From Ignavibacteriales bacterium (lineage in GTDB: Bacteria; Bacteroidota; Ignavibacteria; Ignavibacteriales; Melioribacteraceae), in the NCBI GenBank assembly GCA_016929735.1, contig JAFGID010000152.1, positions 1 through 5,187 on the forward strand: a stretch of 5,187 bases of DNA, read 5' to 3'. Numbering within the stretch: the stretch's first letter is position 1; the number at the start of each line of letters is the position of its first letter. Both the position numbers and the translations under genes were made by a program. The notes under the pieces are model-generated. The model was given only the letters and a program-made list of their open reading frames with translations, had not been told where the DNA came from and did no database searches. Shown here in pieces: positions 1 to 5,187 of the stretch.

Positions 1-851
1 CTTGTTCCTCCACTTCCTTCAATAACAGTTTTTATCAAGTAAAAAATTATAGCTATTCCAAACAAATTATAAATTGAATAAGATGATTCAGTCGGTATGT
101 TCAATTGCCATTTTGGAATTATATTAGTCCACAGTTCTTTTGTCGTTTCAAAAGTAATAAATCCACCTTGCTTCAATGGCACTGACAATTGGAAAGTATC
201 AGGTAATATAAATTGTGTAAATGAAATATAACAGATGATAATAATTGAAGCAAAAATTAAAATACCTTGAAATACATCAGTCCACACAACACCATATAAA
301 CCGCTTGTAACGGTATAAATCATTGCAAGAAAAATCATAATTAGTGCGGCCCAGAATTCTGCTTTTAATCCGAATATTTCAGGTATTCCAAGTAATTCAC
401 CGATGAACTTTCCTCCACCAACAGCAAAATATGTTACGATTGCCGCTGTGCTAAGCAAAACAGCAATAGCGGAAATTAATCTTGCTACTTTTCCAGGTGT
501 TTCGTTTCCGAATCTAAATTGCATCCATTCTGCGAGTGTCATAACTTTTGCACGGCGATTCCACTTACCCATAAATATCATTAAAAAAGCCATAATCAAA
601 ACAATGCCACCACGTATTTCAATAAAAAAACCTGACGCACCCAATGCATAAAGAAATGCCACATTAATCATCGTTCCGCTTACATCTAAATTAGAAGCCA
701 TTCCTGATGCTCCTAATACCCACCAAGGTAATGATCTATCTCCTAAGAAGTATGAATCAATTCCTTTTGACGCTTTGCGTTGAAAATACAATCCAACAAG
801 CACCATACCTGATAAGTAAATAGCAATAATTAAATAATCAATAAATGCCAT
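1..851 (-). CDS. Sodium:solute symporter (SSS/SLC5 family), N-terminal part; C-terminus outside window
   Basis: Inner-membrane secondary transporter expected to use a sodium (or proton) gradient to import a small solute; the substrate cannot be told. The reverse frame stays open for 283 codons from ATG at 851 to the window edge, so only about half of a usual 450-600 residue SSS protein is present. It starts MAFIDYLIIAIY and has hydrophobic segments at about 4-22, 42-66, 72-95, 124-146, 166-183, 190-213 and 262-276. Family marks are YFLGDRSLPWW (34-44), GASGMASNLDVSGTM (47-61, the first core helix, which is broken at the ion/substrate site in LeuT-fold SSS proteins) and YTVTSGLYGVVWTDVFQ (179-195), the SSS hallmark. 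The usual GG before L in that hallmark is SG here. The start lies 75 nt downstream of the atpC stop, with no clear Shine-Dalgarno, terminator or promoter between. It may be read through from atpDC or have its own promoter. Family assignment is firm; the specific member is open. Confidence 0.9.
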   Translation of the reverse strand, partial: MAFIDYLIIAIYLSGMVLVGLYFQRKASKGIDSYFLGDRSLPWWVLGASGMASNLDVSGTMINVAFLYALGASGFFIEIRGGIVLIMAFLMIFMGKWNRRAKVMTLAEWMQFRFGNETPGKVARLISAIAVLLSTAAIVTYFAVGGGKFIGELLGIPEIFGLKAEFWAALIMIFLAMIYTVTSGLYGVVWTDVFQGILIFASIIIICYISFTQFILPDTFQLSVPLKQGGFITFETTKELWTNIIPKWQLNIPTESSYSIYNLFGIAIIFYLIKTVIEGSGGT

Positions 852-926
852 CTTAAACTCTGATTATTTTAGGTAAAATTAAATGATGTTTTATTAAACT
901 ATAGGTTAAATGTTTTTGTTAAAGTA

Positions 927-1337
927 TTAAATAGGTTTTCGGGAATGTTTCAGTCTATTAATTGCTTTTTTAAGAGCTATTTCTGCACGGTCAACATCAA
1001 CATCTTCTCTTTCTAAAATAGATAACTTTTTCTTTGCTTCTCGCAAAGCTTCTTCAGCTAATTTTATATCAATTTCTTCAGGTTTTTCGATAGTTTCAGC
1101 TAATACTATTATATTATTTTTCTCTACTTTGATAATGCCACCGCTTGTTATAAACTCAACTTTCAAATTATTTCTGTCAACTAAAACAATTCTACCTATT
1201 TCAAATGAACTTATGATGGGAGCATGGTCAAAGAGTACTTGAAAACTTCCTATAGTACCCGGAATGCTGATTGAAATAACTTGAGATTTATAAACAAGTT
1301 TTTCAGGAGTTATTATTTCTAGGTTCATAATTTTCAT
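927..1337 (-). CDS. atpC: F-type ATP synthase epsilon subunit (F1 central stalk)
   Basis: Epsilon subunit of the F1 sector. It sits with gamma in the rotor stalk, couples F1 to the c-ring and, through its C-terminal helices, can inhibit ATP hydrolysis. The 136 residues are the normal bacterial length. The N-terminal beta-sandwich (about 1-87) carries LEIITPEKLVYKSQV (6-20), GSFQVLFDHAPIISSFEIG (30-48, the conserved G..x.L..HAP pattern) and SGGIIKVEKNNIIVLAE (65-81). The C-terminal helical hairpin (88-130) has AEEALREAKKKL and the typical DVDRAEIALKKAINRL (114-129), so the inhibitory arm is present, unlike short epsilon forms. The chosen ATG is 1 nt after the atpD stop. A second ATG three codons later (1328, MNLEIITPEK) is an equally plausible start, because neither has a clear Shine-Dalgarno. 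It is almost certainly translated from the atpD mRNA. Confidence 0.96.
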   Translation of the reverse strand: MKIMNLEIITPEKLVYKSQVISISIPGTIGSFQVLFDHAPIISSFEIGRIVLVDRNNLKVEFITSGGIIKVEKNNIIVLAETIEKPEEIDIKLAEEALREAKKKLSILEREDVDVDRAEIALKKAINRLKHSRKPI

Positions 1338-1338
1338 G

Positions 1339-2748
1339 TTATTCGCTAATTGTTTTTACCTTTTCAATCGCTTCTTCAATTGTTCCGACATACATAAATG
1401 CCGATTCAGGAAGATTGTCGCATCTTCCTTCCAATATTTCTTTGAAACCTTTTATTGTGTCTTCCAATTTTACATATTTACCAGGAAAACCTGTAAATTG
1501 TTCGGCAACGTGAAAAGGTTGGCTAAAAAATCTTTGTATCCTTCTTGCTCTTTTAACAATGGTTTTATCCTCGTCGGATAATTCATCCATTCCGAGAATG
1601 TTAATAATATCCTGCAAATCCTTATATGTTTGTAAAATTTCTTTTACTTTTATTGCAGTTTCGTAGTGTTCTTTTCCAATTATATTCGGTTGTAATATTC
1701 GGGATGTCGAATCGAGCGGGTCAACAGCAGGATAGATGCCGAGTTCTGTAATCTGACGACTTAAAACAGTTGTTGCATCAAGATGTGAAAATGCGGTTGC
1801 CGGAGCGGGGTCTGTTAGATCATCAGCAGGAACATATATTGCCTGAACGGAAGTAATCGAACCTTTATCAGTCGATGTAATTCTTTCCTGTAATTCACCC
1901 ATCTCTGTAGCAAGGTTAGGTTGATATCCGACTGCACTCGGCATTCTTCCCAATAAAGCGCTGACTTCAGAACCGGCTTGTGTAAATCTGAAAATATTAT
2001 CAATAAATAATAATACATCTTTTCCTTCTTCATCTCTGAAGTATTCAGCGAGAGCTAAGCCTGTTAATCCTACTCGTAATCGTGCACCAGGAGGTTCATT
2101 CATTTGGCCAAAAACTAATGCAGTTTTTGATAAAACACCGGATTCTTTCATTTCTAACCAAAGATCATTTCCTTCCCGAGTCCTTTCCCCAACACCAGCA
2201 AAAACAGAATAACCACCATGATGAGTTGCAATATTATGAATTAATTCTAATATGATAACAGTTTTCCCAACACCTGCACCACCAAATAATCCTGTTTTTC
2301 CACCTTTAGAATATGGCTCTAATAAATCAATTACCTTTATACCTGTTTCATACATTTCTTGATTTGTTGAGAGTGATGTAAATTTTGGAGAAGGACGATG
2401 TATAGGGTAGTACTTATCAGTTTTGATTTTTCCTAAGCCATCAATTTCTTTTCCAACAACATTAATCATTCGACCCATCGTTGATAAACCTACTGGTACT
2501 TTGATAGGTTCACCAGTATCAATAGCTTTCATACCTCGAACCAACCCGTCAGTAGAATCCATCGCAATTGCTCTCACACGATTTTCTCCGAGATGTTGTT
2601 GCACTTCAACAATCAATTCATCTTCTTCAGATTCATTATTTAAAGGAATTTTAATTGCATTGTAAATTGCCGGTAGTTCTTCAGAAGAAAAGTCAATATC
2701 AACTACAGGTCCAATTACCTGAACGATTATACCATTATTTACTTTCAT
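1339..2748 (-). CDS. atpD: F-type ATP synthase beta subunit (catalytic)
   Basis: Catalytic beta subunit of F1, making ATP from ADP and phosphate at the alpha/beta interfaces on the cytoplasmic face of the membrane. The 469 residues are the normal length. N-terminal barrel: VIGPVVDIDF (11-20). Nucleotide-binding domain: P-loop GGAGVGKT (156-163), GERTREGNDL (187-196, with the catalytic-base Glu188), Walker B LLFIDNIFRF (246-255, Asp250), the alpha/beta signature PAVDPLDSTS (340-349). The C-terminal domain has DELSDED (388-394), a conservative form of the DELSEED lever. No key residue is missing. The frame is open upstream to an ATG at 2796, but those 16 extra codons are AT-rich and unlike the family; MKVNNG at 2748 matches usual AtpD N-termini. 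No Shine-Dalgarno precedes it. atpC follows after 1 nt. The alpha, gamma, delta and Fo genes are not in the window, so atpDC forms a separate unit here. Confidence 0.98.
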   Translation of the reverse strand: MKVNNGIIVQVIGPVVDIDFSSEELPAIYNAIKIPLNNESEEDELIVEVQQHLGENRVRAIAMDSTDGLVRGMKAIDTGEPIKVPVGLSTMGRMINVVGKEIDGLGKIKTDKYYPIHRPSPKFTSLSTNQEMYETGIKVIDLLEPYSKGGKTGLFGGAGVGKTVIILELIHNIATHHGGYSVFAGVGERTREGNDLWLEMKESGVLSKTALVFGQMNEPPGARLRVGLTGLALAEYFRDEEGKDVLLFIDNIFRFTQAGSEVSALLGRMPSAVGYQPNLATEMGELQERITSTDKGSITSVQAIYVPADDLTDPAPATAFSHLDATTVLSRQITELGIYPAVDPLDSTSRILQPNIIGKEHYETAIKVKEILQTYKDLQDIINILGMDELSDEDKTIVKRARRIQRFFSQPFHVAEQFTGFPGKYVKLEDTIKGFKEILEGRCDNLPESAFMYVGTIEEAIEKVKTISE

Positions 2749-2787
2749 AAATATTTTAATAATTTGAATTAAGTTTAACAATAATTT

Positions 2788-2803
2788 ATTTTGCATGCAA
2801 AAT
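2788..2803. repeat. Perfect 16-bp palindrome between divergent atpD and nitroreductase genes
   Basis: ATTTTGCATGCAAAAT is its own reverse complement, with its axis between 2795 and 2796. The only other matching outer pairs are broken by a T-T mismatch just outside the core. It lies 39 nt upstream of the atpD start and 55 nt upstream of the nitroreductase start, inside the 110-bp divergent intergenic region. The symmetry and position suit the operator of a dimeric regulator, or a hairpin in the atpD leader, but no regulator gene is nearby. Chance in an AT-rich spacer is possible, although the GCATGC centre makes it less trivial than a pure A/T palindrome. Confidence 0.5.
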
Positions 2804-2805
2804 TA
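2798..2805 (-). promoter_or_regulatory. Candidate atpDC promoter, Bacteroidota-type -7 box
   Basis: Read on the minus strand this is TAATTTTG, an exact match to the TAnnTTTG -7 element used by the primary sigma factor in Bacteroidota. It would start transcription near 2791-2793 and give a leader of about 45 nt before atpD. I do not find a convincing TTTG/TTG -33 element at the right distance upstream, and the match assumes that the organism belongs to that group. It overlaps the palindrome, so a factor bound there would block it. Confidence 0.3.
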
Positions 2806-2858
2806 AATAAATTTTTAATATTCATATATCATTTTTTTAAGAAAAGAGAGATGTTTCT

Positions 2859-3716
2859 ATGTCTAAATCAATTATAGATAGAATAAAAAAAAGGAAGTCT
2901 GTAAGAACTTTTAAAAAAGTAATTTTTGAAGAATCCGAAAAAGAGAAAGTAAACTTATTATTAAATCAAAATATTAAAAGTCCATTTGGAAATATTTCTC
3001 GTTTTGTCTTAATAGAAAAAGAATTTGAGGAAAAGGATAAAGGAATTAAATTAGGAACCTATGGAATTATAAAAGGAGCAAAATATTTCATAATTGGAAT
3101 TTTAGAAAAGAAGAATAAGTATTATAACGAAGATTTTGGATATGCAATGGAAAAAATAATATTAGATATAACAGATTTGGATTTAGGAACCTGTTGGATT
3201 GGAGGACTGGCAAAATTTCTGCAATTTTCAAAATCAATTAAACTTAGTGAGAATGAAGTTATTGGTGCAATTAGTCCAGTCGGATATTCGGCAGAGAAAA
3301 TGAGCATCACAGAGAAGTTACTTAGATTCTCTGCTGGTTCTGCAAAGCGAAAACCTTCGAATGAAATATTTTTTCATAATTCAATAAAGTCTCCATTGGA
3401 AAAGTTACCTGATGAAAATTTTAATATTATTCTTGAAATGGTCAGGTTGGCTCCTTCTGCTTCAAATAAACAACCTTGGAGAATAATTAAAGAAAATGAA
3501 AAAAATAATTTCCACTTTTACTTAAAACGAAATTCGGGTTATCAGAAAATGCGTGAGGATATTGATCTGCAAAAAATTGATATGGGTATTGCGATGTGTC
3601 ATTTTGAATTAACAGCAAATGAATTAGGAGTAAAAGGGGAGTGGTTATTCAAACAACCTGAAAATATAGACATTGACAATGAGCTAGAATATATCGCCAG
3701 TTGGATTTCGAATTAA
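2859..3716 (+). CDS. TM1586-type nitroreductase family protein, apparent two-half single-chain form
   Basis: Putative FMN-dependent oxidoreductase of the nitroreductase fold, cytoplasmic, substrate unknown. The 285 residues exceed a classical nitroreductase (about 180-220). The N-terminal half looks like a full domain: RKSVRTF (12-18, the FMN-phosphate RxSxRxF motif), a degraded SPFGNISRF (41-49) where PSxxNxQPW is expected, DFGYAMEKIIL...LDLGTCWIGG (92-116), VIGAISPVGY (134-143) and the closing KRKPSNEIFFH (163-173). The C-terminal half (about 185-285) starts over with an intact APSASNKQPWR (198-208) and a second D.GIAMCHFELTANELGVKGEW (241-262), but has no RxSxRxF of its own. This arrangement resembles the TM1586 (PF14512) group. 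The start is ATG 2859, with GAGAG 8 nt upstream acting as a weak Shine-Dalgarno. The gene stands alone, divergent from atpD, and its stop overlaps the convergent neighbour's stop. Fold assignment is good; reaction unknown. Confidence 0.85.
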   Translation: MSKSIIDRIKKRKSVRTFKKVIFEESEKEKVNLLLNQNIKSPFGNISRFVLIEKEFEEKDKGIKLGTYGIIKGAKYFIIGILEKKNKYYNEDFGYAMEKIILDITDLDLGTCWIGGLAKFLQFSKSIKLSENEVIGAISPVGYSAEKMSITEKLLRFSAGSAKRKPSNEIFFHNSIKSPLEKLPDENFNIILEMVRLAPSASNKQPWRIIKENEKNNFHFYLKRNSGYQKMREDIDLQKIDMGIAMCHFELTANELGVKGEWLFKQPENIDIDNELEYIASWISN

Positions 3717-3736
3717 TATTTTTCATCAATATTAAT
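3712..3736. terminator. AT-only inverted repeat over the convergent gene ends, possible weak bidirectional terminator
   Basis: ATTAATATT (3712-3720) and its exact reverse complement AATATTAAT (3728-3736) flank a 7-nt loop, TTTCATC. The repeat covers the stop codons of both convergent genes, which is where a shared terminator would be expected. The nine pairs are all A-T, so the hairpin is weak, and no clean T-tract follows on either strand. The right arm also lies within codons of the minus-strand gene. Treat it as a candidate only. Confidence 0.3.
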
Positions 3737-4189
3737 CTCTTGTATTTTCAACTTATATTCTGATTGAATTTTCTTAATAAAAAATGCATTATCGAATGAA
3801 CACATTCCTCTGGATCCGCCGTAGTATTCGTAAATTAAAATTATTATTTCCTTTTGAATATCATCTTTAAAAATCTTATAATTAAATTTTGCATTGCAAT
3901 CTCCAAAATTGGAAATACATAGTAGAGATTTTTTAGTAAAATCAATTTCGGATGGCGTAAATTCAGAACAATATTTCTGAACATAATCGGAATAGAAAAT
4001 ACTTTGATATGTGCTATCATCTTGAATGATATTGACATTGTAAATTTGAATGCAACTACACAACGGTATCTGATAAAATTCTATTTGTTCCAAATCTTTC
4101 AATGAATCTGGGATTGCTAAAGTATCGTAATCTTGTGCTGATAAACTTACAGAGAGAAATAGCGAAAATGCAAAAAGTATTTGTCTCAT
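3713..4189 (-). CDS. Small exported protein with six cysteines, function unknown (distant PrcB-like resemblance)
   Basis: I do not recognise a named gene. The 158-residue product begins with a clear Sec signal peptide: MRQ, a hydrophobic core ILFAFSLFLSVSL, then SAQ, with cleavage likely near residue 18-19. There is no lipobox, so it should be soluble in the periplasm or surface-exposed. The mature part has cysteines at 44, 46, 74, 91, 98 and 130, an even number that could pair after export. The middle, with PSEIDFTKKSLLCISNFGDC (79-98) followed by beta-like strands, recalls the p.vDFsk..Ll pattern of PrcB-type domains common in Bacteroidota; this is by eye and tentative. It starts 17 nt after the lipA stop with a strong Shine-Dalgarno, so it is probably co-transcribed with lipA. 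Its stop overlaps that of the convergent nitroreductase gene by 4 nt. Confidence 0.8.
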   Translation of the reverse strand: MRQILFAFSLFLSVSLSAQDYDTLAIPDSLKDLEQIEFYQIPLCSCIQIYNVNIIQDDSTYQSIFYSDYVQKYCSEFTPSEIDFTKKSLLCISNFGDCNAKFNYKIFKDDIQKEIIILIYEYYGGSRGMCSFDNAFFIKKIQSEYKLKIQEINIDEKY

Positions 4190-4195
4190 TATTTT

Positions 4196-4202
4196 ACCTC
4201 CC
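4196..4202 (-). promoter_or_regulatory. Strong ribosome binding site for the small exported protein
   Basis: The minus strand reads GGGAGGT, then 6 nt (AAAATA), then the ATG at 4189. This is a near-perfect Shine-Dalgarno at ideal spacing and fixes the start. It lies wholly in the 17-nt gap after the lipA stop. The other starts in the window have weak or no such site. Confidence 0.75.
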
Positions 4203-4206
4203 GAAT

Positions 4207-5067
4207 TTATGTTAAATTAACGTATTTCTTCGCGTGATAAGAACTTCGGACTAATGGTGCAGATTCTACATGTTTAAAACCAATTTCAAGAGCAATGTCT
4301 CGATAATTTCCAAACTCAGCAGGGGATAGGTACTTTTCAACTGATATATTATTTCTTGAAGGTTGCAGATATTGTCCAATAGTTAAAATATCTACCTCTG
4401 CATTGAATAGGTCATTAAGCAATTCTAAAATTTCTTCATGCTTCTCGCTAATTCCCAACATAAAACCACTTTTTGTTGTCAGTCCTTTTTCTTTGAACCA
4501 TTTTAATAATTCAAGACTTTGCTGATAATTTGCCTGTGGTCGAACCGTTGGATACAATCTTTTAACTGTTTCAATGTTATGGTTTAATACATCAGGTGGA
4601 TTTTTAAGTAGAATTTCAAATGAATTTATATTTCCTCTGAAATCAGGTATCAATGTTTCAATCGTGCAATTTGGAATATTCAAACGGATTGATTTTACCA
4701 ATTCAGAAAAATGAGTTGCACCACCATCTTCCAGATCATCACGGGTAACTGATGTAATTACAACATGTTCTAAATTTAAATCTTTGACCATACTTACAAT
4801 ATTTTCAATTTCATTCAAATCAATTTCTGACGGTTTCCCGGTTTTTACATTACAGAATGAACAATTTCGTGTACATGTGTCACCAAGAATTAAAAAGGTT
4901 GCTGTCCGGTTATTCCAGCATTCATATAGATTTGGACATTTTGCTTCTTCGCAAACAGTATGGAGATGAGATTTTTTCAATAATTGATTTACATATTTAT
5001 AATTCTCACCCGAAGGTATTTTTGTTTTCAACCAATCAGGCTTATTTATGTATTTTTTATTTTCCAT
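4207..5067 (-). CDS. lipA: Lipoyl synthase (radical SAM)
   Basis: Inserts two sulfur atoms at C6 and C8 of protein-bound octanoyl groups to make the lipoyl cofactor of 2-oxoacid dehydrogenases and the glycine cleavage H protein; cytoplasmic. At 286 residues it is near the family norm. Visible marks: KPDWLKTKIPSG (9-20); auxiliary cluster CX4CX5C at Cys39, Cys44, Cys50; radical SAM CX3CX2C at Cys65, Cys69, Cys72; TSVTRDDLEDGGA (105-117); NHNIETV (162-168); KSGFMLG (199-205); GQYLQPS (231-237); and C-terminal RSSYHA (274-279), whose serine completes the auxiliary cluster. All catalytic ligands are present. Two usually conserved stretches differ: GISE (205-208) where GLGE is common, and RNNISV (238-243) where the family usually has a His-Leu-Pro-Val. 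The start is 4 nt after the preceding stop, indicating an operon; the Shine-Dalgarno is weak. A small exported protein follows after 17 nt. Confidence 0.97.
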   Translation of the reverse strand: MENKKYINKPDWLKTKIPSGENYKYVNQLLKKSHLHTVCEEAKCPNLYECWNNRTATFLILGDTCTRNCSFCNVKTGKPSEIDLNEIENIVSMVKDLNLEHVVITSVTRDDLEDGGATHFSELVKSIRLNIPNCTIETLIPDFRGNINSFEILLKNPPDVLNHNIETVKRLYPTVRPQANYQQSLELLKWFKEKGLTTKSGFMLGISEKHEEILELLNDLFNAEVDILTIGQYLQPSRNNISVEKYLSPAEFGNYRDIALEIGFKHVESAPLVRSSYHAKKYVNLT

Positions 5068-5071
5068 ATGC

Positions 5072-5187
5072 TTATTCTACTATATATTTTTGTCTATCCC
5101 ATTCAATAAATTTCTGTTTAACAAAATCAAATACTTTATCGTTTGTAATCTTTGAATTTTTGTCTAAATCAATTTTTTGACCAAAAG
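5072..5187 (-). CDS. C-terminal end of an unidentified gene upstream of lipA
   Basis: The minus strand is open from the window edge for 37 codons to a TAA at 5074-5072. The visible end begins FGQKIDLDKNSKITNDKVF and closes with KFIEWDRQKYIVE, a charged, helix-like tail without membrane segments. Only 4 nt separate its stop from the lipA start, so the two are almost certainly co-transcribed. From known gene order, an octanoyltransferase (LipB or LipM type) or a lipoate-dependent enzyme gene would be a natural partner. A tail starting near an FG is compatible with LipB/LipM ends, but the fragment is too short to decide. Confidence 0.6.
   Translation of the reverse strand, partial: FGQKIDLDKNSKITNDKVFDFVKQKFIEWDRQKYIVE

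Noticed and set aside
403..651. Plus-strand open frame of 82 codons
   Set aside because: It lies opposite the symporter gene, whose reverse frame carries clear SSS motifs; the plus-strand product resembles nothing.
852..926. Search for a terminator or promoter between atpC and the symporter gene
   Set aside because: No stem with a T-tract was found. TATAGT on the minus strand resembles a -10 box but has no matching -35, so neither element is claimed.
1336..1581. Plus-strand open frame of 81 codons opposite the atpD 3' end
   Set aside because: Antisense shadow of a highly conserved gene, with no ribosome binding site and no recognisable domain.
1815..2033. Minus-strand open frame inside atpD in another frame
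   Set aside because: Fully nested in the certain atpD frame and without family features.
2423..2665. Plus-strand open frame of 80 codons opposite atpD
   Set aside because: Antisense shadow of the N-terminal part of AtpD.
2749..2796. Sixteen-codon N-terminal extension of AtpD from an upstream in-frame ATG
   Set aside because: The added residues are AT-driven and unlike AtpD N-termini, the ATG sits in the centre of the palindrome, and the start at 2748 matches the family.
2791..2819. Sigma-70-like promoter for the nitroreductase gene: TTGCAT, 17-nt spacer, TTTAAT
   Set aside because: Only three of six -35 positions match, and TTTAAT is expected by chance in this AT-rich spacer. A promoter must lie here, but this match does not identify it.
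3122..3310. Minus-strand open frame inside the nitroreductase gene
   Set aside because: Antisense shadow; the plus-strand frame has the nitroreductase motifs.
4784..5180. Plus-strand open frames opposite the lipA 5' end (4784-4969 and 4857-5180)
   Set aside because: They run antisense to the cysteine-cluster region of lipA; no start signal or domain.

Overview
The window is AT-rich and densely coding, and it looks like an ordinary chromosomal segment rather than an accessory island. I see no rRNA, tRNA, CRISPR array, transposase, phage gene or long repeat. The likely source is the Bacteroidota/Ignavibacteriota side of the FCB group. The reasons are low G+C, an exported protein with a short signal peptide ending in LSAQ, an atpD-atpC pair detached from the other F-ATPase genes, mostly weak Shine-Dalgarno sequences, and a TAnnTTTG-type promoter box upstream of atpD. 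This placement is an inference; no marker gene settles it.

Layout from left to right. Positions 1-851 (minus) are the N-terminal 283 codons of a sodium:solute symporter (SSS/SLC5 family) that runs off the left edge. Positions 927-2748 (minus) hold atpD and atpC, the F1 beta and epsilon subunits of ATP synthase, separated by 1 nt and transcribed toward the symporter. Positions 2749-2858 are a divergent intergenic region with a perfect 16-bp palindrome and a candidate atpD promoter. Positions 2859-3716 (plus) encode a TM1586-type nitroreductase that appears to be two nitroreductase-like halves in one chain. It converges with, and overlaps by 4 nt, a minus-strand operon: an end fragment of an unidentified gene (5072-5187), lipA (4207-5067, lipoyl synthase) and a small exported cysteine-containing protein (3713-4189).

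Functionally, atpD and atpC supply the catalytic and regulatory parts of the F1 motor. LipA makes the lipoyl cofactor of 2-oxoacid dehydrogenases and the glycine cleavage system. The symporter uses the ion gradient for uptake of an unknown solute. Nothing indicates that these units form one system. The most interesting points are the apparent split FMN site in the nitroreductase, the palindrome between the divergent genes, the stop codons of the convergent genes shared inside an inverted repeat, and the co-transcription of lipA with an exported protein that has an unusually strong ribosome binding site. I found no clearly undescribed system.
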